Below, in pieces: positions 1-4,806 of a stretch of 6,851 nucleotides of DNA. A model generated the notes under the pieces. It was not told where the DNA came from. It did no database searches and saw nothing but the letters and a program-made list of their open reading frames with translations. This DNA comes from an uncultured Thermomicrobiales bacterium. GTDB taxonomy: Bacteria; Chloroflexota; Chloroflexia; Thermomicrobiales; UBA6265. Each line of letters starts with the position of its first letter. Within the stretch, counting starts at the first letter, position 1. Where the stretch lies: contig CADCWJ010000062.1 of NCBI GenBank assembly GCA_902806365.1, positions 1-6,851 on the forward strand, in the 5' to 3' direction. The position numbers and the translations under genes were made by a program.

Positions 1-101
1 CGTGTATACCGGAAATCCCGAGATCGACGCGCGACTGCGCCGCACGCGGTCGATAGACCATGGTCGCCGCAGGGCGATCTCCCGCCCTGCAGGCAATGGA
101 C
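1..101. other. Left edge, no assignable gene
   Basis: No gene can be supported here. On the plus strand one frame is open from base 2 to a TGA at 137-139 and has fairly GC-rich third positions, so it could be the tail of a gene entering from the left. It has no recognisable motif and would overlap the end of the convergent DUF1634 gene by 38 bases. The only clear structure is the hairpin at 69-90. Confidence 0.3.
69..90. terminator. GC-rich hairpin past the DUF1634 stop
   Basis: GCAGGGCG (69-76) and CGCCCTGC (83-90) form a perfect 8-bp stem around a 6-base loop. It lies 11 bases beyond the stop codon of the leftward permease operon, where a terminator would be expected. Neither side carries a T-run, so it is not a classical intrinsic terminator. 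It may still help end transcription or stabilise the 3' end of the message. Confidence 0.3.
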
Positions 102-467
102 CTACCGCAGCGAAAGCGACACCGAGAGCAGCAGGATGACGAGGACGACGACCGTCAGGGTCGCGTAGCGCCGATCACGTTGCTGGATGAACGTCAGGCC
201 GATCACCAGCGTGGACATGACCGGGGTCAGGATCATGGCAACGATTCCGATCGTGATGAAACCCGCCGGAGACCCCTCGGAAAGGCTGGACGCGATGCCG
301 TCAAGCGGTACGAGGTGGGAGGGCAGCGACTCCGACCTGGCCAGTGACAGACAAACACCGATCGCCAGCAATGCCAGCGAGCTCCAGAAACCGGCCCGGA
401 ACACGCCGGTCGCTCGTGAAACAAGCGGATCTGTGGCAACCGGTTCGCGCGGATCGGGATGGTTCAT
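102..467 (-). CDS. DUF1634 family small membrane protein
   Basis: A 121-residue protein with three hydrophobic helices at about residues 25-43, 67-93 and 100-118. The second helix carries the G-I-V-A-M-I-L-T-P-V stretch, which resembles the glycine/proline-containing helix typical of DUF1634. The hydrophilic N-terminus (about 20 residues, several prolines) is probably cytoplasmic. The ATG lies 10 bases after the stop of the TauE/SafE-like permease, so the two are very likely co-transcribed. DUF1634 genes commonly sit directly after TauE/SafE genes, and the protein is thought to be an accessory of that permease, but its biochemical role is unknown. No strong Shine-Dalgarno is visible, so translation may be coupled to the upstream gene. 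The family call rests on size, topology and context. Confidence 0.72.
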   Translation of the reverse strand: MNHPDPREPVATDPLVSRATGVFRAGFWSSLALLAIGVCLSLARSESLPSHLVPLDGIASSLSEGSPAGFITIGIVAMILTPVMSTLVIGLTFIQQRDRRYATLTVVVLVILLLSVSLSLR

Positions 468-477
468 GGGATGCTCG

Positions 478-1317
478 TCACCCTTGTCCCGGAAGGTCGA
501 AGCCCAACGCCTTCAACACGAGCGACAACCCGAGGTACGCCAGAACGAGCACGAACACGATCACCAGGCGCTGGGTCGCAAGGCGGCGCGTGATCTGGGA
601 TCCGAGCTGGGCGCCGAGGAAGATGCCGGCCATGCACGGCACGACTACCCGGGGGTCCAGCTTGTCCTGCGAATAGAAGACGGCGGCGGTGGCCACAGCG
701 GTCATTCCCACCATCAGCGAGCTGGTGCCGGCCGCGGCCTTGACCGGAATGCTCATGAGCAGGTTCATCAGGGGCACCTGGATTACGCCGCCACCAATCC
801 CCAACATCCCCGAGAGCACGCCCGAGCCGCCGCTGACGGTGAGACCGAGCGGGAGGCGGCGGGGCACGTAGGCAACCGTCTGCCGAGTCACTTGGTCGAC
901 GTATGAGGCACGCAACGCCAGTGGATCGGGCGCATCCGGCGGTGCGTTGGGAACGGGGATGCGCCGCTGCCGGACCATGCTGACCGCGGCATACAGGAGC
1001 ACGAGCCCAAGCACCCCGTTGATCAGATTCGGGTTGGCGTTCACCGCGATCGCGGCACCGACGATGGCCCCAAGTGCGGTGGTCGTCTGCAGGAGCATCG
1101 CAAGCCGGATATTCGTGAAACCGCTTCGCATGTGAACGGAGGAACCGACGACCGAGTTGGTGACGACGCACACGGCACTGGCCCCGACGGCGACTTTCGG
1201 GTCAATCCCGAAGAACAGGGTCAGGAGCGGGACAAGGAACACTCCGCCACCGAGCCCCAGCATGCTTCCGAACATTGCCGCGAACAGCGCCGCGATGCCC
1301 ATCCCGATCAGGTCCAT
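478..1317 (-). CDS. Sulfite exporter TauE/SafE family permease
   Basis: A 279-residue polytopic membrane protein with the internal duplication of the TauE/SafE family. The two repeats begin with matching glycine-rich motifs, GLGGGVFLVPLL at residues 21-32 and GIGGGVIQVPLM at 173-184, each followed by further hydrophobic helices. A hydrophilic loop at about 116-155 separates the halves. Family members export or import small organic or sulfur-containing anions (sulfite, sulfoacetate and others); the substrate cannot be told from sequence. The frame stays open upstream to 1491, but those extra 58 residues are proline-rich and non-hydrophobic. The ATG at 1317 places the first membrane helix at the very N-terminus, as usual for the family, so I chose it. 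No good Shine-Dalgarno precedes it, and a TTG three codons upstream or an ATG at 1398 remain possible. The gene is followed by DUF1634 and transcribed away from the B12-regulated operon. Confidence 0.88.
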   Translation of the reverse strand: MDLIGMGIAALFAAMFGSMLGLGGGVFLVPLLTLFFGIDPKVAVGASAVCVVTNSVVGSSVHMRSGFTNIRLAMLLQTTTALGAIVGAAIAVNANPNLINGVLGLVLLYAAVSMVRQRRIPVPNAPPDAPDPLALRASYVDQVTRQTVAYVPRRLPLGLTVSGGSGVLSGMLGIGGGVIQVPLMNLLMSIPVKAAAGTSSLMVGMTAVATAAVFYSQDKLDPRVVVPCMAGIFLGAQLGSQITRRLATQRLVIVFVLVLAYLGLSLVLKALGFDLPGQG

Positions 1318-1482
1318 TGCACCCAAGGAGCTATCCCAGACCTTTCTCGTGCCGGTCGTGAGCGCGTCGCTCCCCAGATGCTTATACCACCCCTGCATGG
1401 CGCCGCAAGCGAGCGCTGTCGTGGGGGATGTTTGACATGCCGTCGCAATCGGTGGGAGTATGGGGCCGGGCCGGACCATGGG

Positions 1483-1513
1483 TTCCGGCACGTTTCGGCT
1501 GACAACGTATCAT
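1483..1513 (+). promoter_or_regulatory. Possible promoter of the B12-switched operon
   Basis: A promoter must lie just upstream of the riboswitch. The best -10-like hexamer is TATCAT at 1508-1513, which would start transcription close to the 5' edge of the aptamer. A TTCCGG at 1483-1488 is the nearest -35-like element, but its 20-base spacing is long. The hexamers are weak matches and the assignment is tentative. The remaining 1318-1482 stretch should also contain the divergent promoter for the permease operon, but I see no convincing box for it. Confidence 0.2.
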
Positions 1514-1520
1514 TCGATCT

Positions 1521-1681
1521 GGAACGGGCGGCATGTGTCGGGATCGGCACCTGAAGCCGAGCAGGGGAAAGCCGGTGCGAATCCGGCACTGTCGCGCAAC
1601 TGTAACGCCGGATGCCGGGATCAGGTCGCGATCCTGGCATCCGACGAAGTCAGGGCACCCACTCCAGTGACGTGCTGTTCC
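1521..1681 (+). promoter_or_regulatory. Cobalamin (B12) riboswitch aptamer
   Basis: The conserved B12-box core is clear. A GGGGAAA (1564-1570) leads into the GCCGG/CCGGC stem (1571-1575 with 1583-1587, loop TGCGAAT), followed by the hallmark CGCAACTGTAA (1595-1605). A 12-bp hairpin follows (1610-1621 with 1631-1642, one non-canonical position), then GTCAGGGCACCC (1649-1660), corresponding to the conserved 3' box. A closing P1 helix can be drawn from GCATGT (1531-1536) with ACGTGC (1670-1675), extended by GGAAC (1521-1525) with GTTCC (1677-1681); this sets the approximate boundaries. The aptamer binds adenosylcobalamin or a related corrinoid and normally shuts off uptake or synthesis genes when B12 is plentiful. 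It lies on the leader of the downstream operon, which ties that operon to corrinoid (or cobalt) supply. The exact ends are approximate. Confidence 0.93.
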
Positions 1682-1700
1682 CTTCGCGAGCAAGGGGAAC
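1677..1700 (+). promoter_or_regulatory. Expression-platform hairpin competing with P1
   Basis: GTTCCC (1677-1682) can pair with GGGAAC (1695-1700), partly extended by CTT/AAG. The same GTTCC bases are the 3' strand of the outer P1 helix with 1521-1525. The two pairings exclude each other, so this hairpin may form only when the aptamer is ligand-free, or the reverse. This is inferred from complementarity alone. Confidence 0.35.
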
Positions 1701-1764
1701 GACGATTCGGTCCGCGACCGCCTGACGGCGAGTATCCGGAGCGAACAGGGAATCCGGTGGTGTC

Positions 1765-1778
1765 CGCTCGTGCGAGCG
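1765..1778 (+). promoter_or_regulatory. Candidate antiterminator segment
   Basis: CGCTC-GTGC-GAGCG (1765-1778) is a small self-complementary hairpin. Its 3' part, GCGAGCG at 1772-1778, is perfectly complementary to CGCTCGC at 1808-1814, the 5' arm and loop of the terminator below. Pairing of these two segments would prevent the terminator from forming. A second copy of GCGAGC lies at 1686-1691. The pairing is visible in sequence; its use as an antiterminator is inference. Confidence 0.4.
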
Positions 1779-1803
1779 TGCAGCACCGTTCCCGCACGTG
1801 TTC

Positions 1804-1828
1804 AACCCGCTCGCGAGAGCGGGTTTTT
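1804..1828 (+). terminator. Intrinsic terminator of the B12 riboswitch
   Basis: AACCCGCTC (1804-1812) and GAGCGGGTT (1817-1825) form a perfect 9-bp stem with the loop GCGA, followed by a continuous T-run to 1828. It lies between the aptamer and the first gene, 66 bases before its start codon. This is the standard position for transcription attenuation: with cobalamin bound, the message would end here and the uptake operon stay off. Confidence 0.82.
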
Positions 1829-1880
1829 GCATGGCCGGCGGGGACCGAAAACGAGGTGCCGGCGGAGCCGGCCGTACATC

Positions 1881-1886
1881 GGAGGA
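1881..1886 (+). promoter_or_regulatory. Strong ribosome binding site of the first operon gene
   Basis: GGAGGA with 8 bases to the ATG at 1895. It fixes the start of the barrel protein; the same frame is open far upstream through the riboswitch, but that part is RNA structure, not protein. A GCCGGC-GGA-GCCGGC inverted repeat at 1858-1872 lies just upstream but does not cover the site. Confidence 0.8.
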
Positions 1887-1894
1887 GAATGACC

Positions 1895-2875
1895 ATGCCT
1901 CATCACATTCGTCACCTCGCGCGTCTGTTGCTCTTTCTGGCTGCCATCCCGGTACTGCTGGGCAGCACCAGCGGGGCGGCCGCGCTCGCGCAGGACGGAA
2001 CGACCGGAGCGACGCCTCCGCCGGCGTTCGATCTCCAGCCCGCGGTCGAATGGCTGATCTCTCAACAGGAGGACGATGGCTCCTTCATCGGGGCGGAGGG
2101 CACGAGCGAGGCGGGGATCACCGCCGACGCAATCGTCGCGCTTGCCGCAGCTCGCCAGGCCGGGGCCGATACCGGCACGTCGATCGACGACGCCGTGGGC
2201 TACCTCGAGTCCGGCGAGGTCGCAATGATTTACATCCAGAACGGCGTGGGATCAGCCGCGAAATTCCTGCTCGGGCTGGCTGCGGCCGGTGAGAATGTGG
2301 ACGACTTTGCCGGGGTGAGCCCGCTCGCGATTGTTGAGAACAGCCAGGACCAGGACACCGGTCTCTATGGCGACAGCATCTACGTTCACGCGCTCTCGCT
2401 CCTCGCCCTCGACGCGGCCGAGGTGGAAGTGCCGGCGTCCGCAGTCGATGCGCTCGCCGACGCGCAGGCCGAGAGCGGCGGCTGGGGCTTCGAGGGCCTG
2501 GCCAACCCGGATGCCGCGGACAGCAATACAACGTCGCTCGTGATCCAGGCGCTCGACGCGATCGAAGGCGACGACCCACAGCTCGTCACCGACGGTTTCG
2601 CCTACCTCGCGACGACGATTGACGACGAGGGCGCCGCGAGGTTCGACAACACCCCCGACTCGTTGCCGGACGCCAACTCGACCGCCCTTGTCGCCCAGGC
2701 GTTGATTGCGGTCGACGCGGATGCCGATGCCCAGCTTGCCGCCCTGACCCAGTTCCAGAACGAGACAGGCGCGTTCTTCTTCAACAGCGACACGCCCGAC
2801 GACGATATACTCGCCACGGTCCAGGCGATTCCCGCGCTCGCCGGAACGGCGCTCCCGTTCGTACCTGCCGCCTGA
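1895..2875 (+). CDS. Secreted alpha/alpha-barrel protein, candidate corrinoid-binding alpha subunit
   Basis: A 326-residue protein. Residues 1-32 are a Sec signal peptide: a His/Arg-containing n-region, a leucine-rich core at about 11-31, and an ALA cleavage site before Gln33. There is no lipobox and no cysteine. The mature part is acidic and built of repeated helix pairs of the prenyltransferase/squalene-oxidase type: WLISQQEDDGSF at 53-64, the QW-like QAESGGWGF at 191-199, and inner-helix segments SIYVHALSLLALDAA (161-175), TTSLVIQALDAI (212-223) and NSTALVAQALIAV (261-273). The DxDD acid motif of class II terpene cyclases is absent, so catalysis is unlikely. The same alpha6/alpha6 fold forms the alpha domain of intrinsic factor and transcobalamin. 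With the B12 riboswitch upstream and a beta-domain-like protein next, I infer that it captures a corrinoid outside the cell. Other proteins with this fold bind different ligands, so the ligand remains unproven. Confidence 0.85.
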   Translation: MPHHIRHLARLLLFLAAIPVLLGSTSGAAALAQDGTTGATPPPAFDLQPAVEWLISQQEDDGSFIGAEGTSEAGITADAIVALAAARQAGADTGTSIDDAVGYLESGEVAMIYIQNGVGSAAKFLLGLAAAGENVDDFAGVSPLAIVENSQDQDTGLYGDSIYVHALSLLALDAAEVEVPASAVDALADAQAESGGWGFEGLANPDAADSNTTSLVIQALDAIEGDDPQLVTDGFAYLATTIDDEGAARFDNTPDSLPDANSTALVAQALIAVDADADAQLAALTQFQNETGAFFFNSDTPDDDILATVQAIPALAGTALPFVPAA

Positions 2876-2885
2876 GCTTCAGGCG

Positions 2886-3584
2886 ATGATTGACACGAGG
2901 CCGTGTGCGACGTCACGACAGGGCCTGCTCGTCGCGCTGGCTCTCGTCTGGCTCGCCCTCGCCCCATGGCTTCACGGGGCGGCCGCGGCACAGGAGCCGG
3001 TGCATTCCGCCGGTCTGGTAATCGACTACGGCGACGGCCGCGTATCGTACGCATGGGTGCCGTTCACCGAGGAATCGATCTCGGGGATCGAGCTTCTTGA
3101 GCGAAGCGGTCTCTCGCTCGTGGCGGTCTCGTTCGGGGGGCTGGGAAAGGGCGTCTGCGAGATCGAAGGAACCGGCTGCGGTATCGAGCCGTGTCGAGCC
3201 CGGCTGTGTCAGACGGCGGATCCGGCTTCGCCGTTCTGGCAGTACCTGCGCCAGGATGGTCCGGGAAACTGGAAGCGGTTTGCGCTTGGCGCCAGCCAGA
3301 GCGATGTCCGGGACGGGGACATCGATGGCTGGGCGTGGGCTGGAGCCGTCCCGGAGCTTCCCGCGCTCGCTCTCGACGAGATTGCGGAGCGCGTCGATGC
3401 GGGCCCGCTGCCGGCCGAGCGCCCGCCGCGTGCCCTGGCGGTCACGATCGGTGACGTGCCCCCAGCAGCGGAGGAATCAGGATCGCGGGAACTGGCGCGG
3501 GGGGCGGCGATCATTGCCGGCGTCGTCGGTGCCGGGATGGTCGCAATCTGGCGAGCCCGCCGCACCCGTTCCCATCCCGGATGA
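2886..3584 (+). CDS. Membrane-anchored DUF4430/transcobalamin beta-like protein
   Basis: A 232-residue protein starting 10 bases after the barrel gene. A signal peptide covers about residues 1-35 (hydrophobic core 14-30, then AAAA before Gln36). The mature domain (about 42-155) shows features of the DUF4430/transcobalamin C-terminal beta domain: a TEESISGIELLERSGL segment at 61-76, a following strand region, FWQYL at 117-121, and near its end DGDIDGWAW at 143-151. The last two parallel the WQFL and GDVIEW-type segments of that family. Four cysteines (91, 98, 103, 108) in an inserted loop could form two disulfides. A proline-rich stalk at about 172-195 leads to a single transmembrane helix at about 205-222 and a basic tail, predicting a cell-surface protein anchored by its C-terminus. 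I infer that it forms the second half of a B12 capture complex with the barrel protein and tethers it to the membrane. The domain call is from motif resemblance, not a search. Confidence 0.68.
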   Translation: MIDTRPCATSRQGLLVALALVWLALAPWLHGAAAAQEPVHSAGLVIDYGDGRVSYAWVPFTEESISGIELLERSGLSLVAVSFGGLGKGVCEIEGTGCGIEPCRARLCQTADPASPFWQYLRQDGPGNWKRFALGASQSDVRDGDIDGWAWAGAVPELPALALDEIAERVDAGPLPAERPPRALAVTIGDVPPAAEESGSRELARGAAIIAGVVGAGMVAIWRARRTRSHPG

Positions 3585-4642
3585 GCCCGATCGATTCACG
3601 AGCCTGGCTCATCTGGGCGGGAGCGGCCATGCTTCCGGCACTCGTCGGCCGCAATCCGTTCATCCTGGCGGAACTGCTGGCCATCGTGGTGGTCGTGCAT
3701 ATCATCTGGAGCACTGGCGGGGCCTTTGGCGGGGTTCGCTGGTTCGTCCGCATCGCCGCCGTATTCTCGCTCGCCGGCGTCCTTTTCAACGTGCTCACCG
3801 TCCACGCCGGAACCTCCGTATTTGCGCGATTGCCGGAACGCTGGCCGGTGATCGGTGGTTCGCTGACCTGGAACGCCCTGACTTACGGCGTCACGAGTGG
3901 AATCGCGCTGTTCACGCTCGTCCTGATCGGCACGACCGTCGGCTCCCTGCTGAACTGGATGGATCTGCTCCATGCGCTCCCTCACCGGCTGGCGCCGGTT
4001 GCGGTGGCGGGGTCGGTCGCATGGACGTTCCTGCCGCAGACCGCCGTGGCGTTTGGGCAGATCCGGGAATCACAGCAGATGCGCGGCCACCGCATCCGGG
4101 GCGTGCGCTCGATTCTTCCGCTCATCGTTCCCTTGCTCGCTGGCGGGATGGAACGCGCGCTGGCAACGGCGGAAGCGCTCGAAGCACGTGGGTTCGGGGC
4201 GTCCGCTCCATCTCCCGGGGCCACGCGGGCCGCATCGGGGCGAGCGGTGGGAGCCGTCACGGTTGTCGCGCTGCTGCTGCTGCTGACCGGCGCCGCCGGG
4301 GTGCTGAGCGGGCGGGTGAGGGCCGGATCGGGTGCGGTTGCAGTTGGTGTCGCGTTGTTCGCCGCCGCGTTCCTGATCCCGCAACCTGATGAGAACCGCC
4401 GCACGCGATACCGTAGCCCGCGGTGGACGTGGAAAGCGACCGCCATCTCCGCCGCTGCGATAGGGTCCGCGCTCTCAACGCTCATCGCGAGCTGGTTGGT
4501 GCCGGAGGCGCTCCAGTACCAGCCCTACCCGGATCTCGAGATCCCCGAAGCGAACGCCCCATTGATGGCAGCGATCGCGCTGCTGCTCCTGCCAGCCCTG
4601 ATTCCGCCGGTGGCCCACGCTGGTTCGGACCCGGCGCGATGA
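3581..4642 (+). CDS. ECF transporter T subunit (CbiQ/EcfT-like) with long C-terminal membrane extension
   Basis: A 353-residue polytopic membrane protein. Its ATG overlaps the stop of the previous gene (ATGA, 3581-3584), indicating translational coupling. Hydrophobic segments lie at about 10-22, 28-48, 55-75, 98-120 and 138-158. Two coupling-helix motifs follow in the order known for EcfT proteins: QMRG at 166-169 (within ESQQMRGHRIRG) and ARG at 202-204 (within ALEARGFG). These arginine motifs dock into the two ATPases. Typical family members are about 250-280 residues. Here the chain continues with hydrophobic segments at about 222-240, 249-267, 285-305 and 326-345, separated by an arginine-rich loop (271-281) and a proline-rich loop (305-327). 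EcfT links the ATPases to a substrate-specific S component, and none is recognisable in this operon. The extension may substitute for it, or an S component may be encoded elsewhere. The B12 riboswitch points to corrinoid or cobalt as substrate. Confidence 0.88.
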   Translation: MSPIDSRAWLIWAGAAMLPALVGRNPFILAELLAIVVVVHIIWSTGGAFGGVRWFVRIAAVFSLAGVLFNVLTVHAGTSVFARLPERWPVIGGSLTWNALTYGVTSGIALFTLVLIGTTVGSLLNWMDLLHALPHRLAPVAVAGSVAWTFLPQTAVAFGQIRESQQMRGHRIRGVRSILPLIVPLLAGGMERALATAEALEARGFGASAPSPGATRAASGRAVGAVTVVALLLLLTGAAGVLSGRVRAGSGAVAVGVALFAAAFLIPQPDENRRTRYRSPRWTWKATAISAAAIGSALSTLIASWLVPEALQYQPYPDLEIPEANAPLMAAIALLLLPALIPPVAHAGSDPAR

Positions 4643-4806
4643 ACGGAGCCACGATCGATGTGTGCGTTCGGGCGTGGTTCGTTCAGGGCCAATGCACCTG
4701 TCGAGCGCAACGAGCGGCAGTTCGCCGGGCGGTGCTCCGGTCACGGCGGAGCTGGACCTGGACCTGGCGCGGGGCAGCCCTCTTGGATGACGGCAAAAGC
4801 TCGTGA
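4639..4806 (+). CDS. Possible 55-residue protein between EcfT and EcfA
   Basis: This ORF is framed by start/stop overlaps on both sides: its ATG shares ATGA (4639-4642) with the EcfT stop, and its TGA shares GTGA (4803-4806) with the GTG start of the ATPase. That is how translationally coupled operon genes look. The predicted product is arginine-rich with a WTWTW stretch (residues 39-43), three cysteines (9, 19, 21), no signal peptide and no clear membrane segment. I recognise no family. GC at third positions is about 73 percent, only moderately codon-like, and a second frame (ATG at 4692, ending TGA 4788-4790) has equal or better composition. It may be a genuine small subunit, or merely the translated spacer that lets ribosomes reach the ATPase gene. 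Confidence 0.35.
   Translation: MNGATIDVCVRAWFVQGQCTCRAQRAAVRRAVLRSRRSWTWTWRGAALLDDGKSS

Noticed and set aside
2..139. C-terminal tail of a plus-strand gene entering from the left
   Set aside because: The frame is open but short, has no recognisable motif and would overlap the DUF1634 gene; there is not enough evidence to call it.
187..906. Long plus-strand open frames over the permease operon, and similar ones elsewhere
   Set aside because: They are antisense shadows of well-supported genes, as is common in GC-rich DNA; composition is rich in Arg, His and Gly and no domains are present.
1318..1491. 58-residue N-terminal extension of the TauE/SafE permease
   Set aside because: It is non-hydrophobic, proline-rich and unlike the family, whose first helix starts at the N-terminus; no ribosome binding site supports the far start.
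1858..1872. GCCGGC inverted repeat before the first operon gene as a second, translational switch
   Set aside because: It leaves the ribosome binding site free and has no visible pairing to it.
1460..1894. Upstream extension of the barrel protein's open frame through the riboswitch, giving a 471-residue protein
   Set aside because: The region is structured RNA with a terminator. The strong GGAGGA site and a proper signal peptide begin at the ATG at 1895.
1895..2875. Active terpene cyclase or prenyltransferase
   Set aside because: It has a signal peptide and lacks the DxDD motif; the repeats indicate fold only, and the neighbours point to ligand binding.
4692..4790. 32-codon ORF in frame with the ATPase
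   Set aside because: It has no ribosome binding site and no motif, and it overlaps the better-coupled 4639-4806 ORF; kept only as an alternative reading in the findings.
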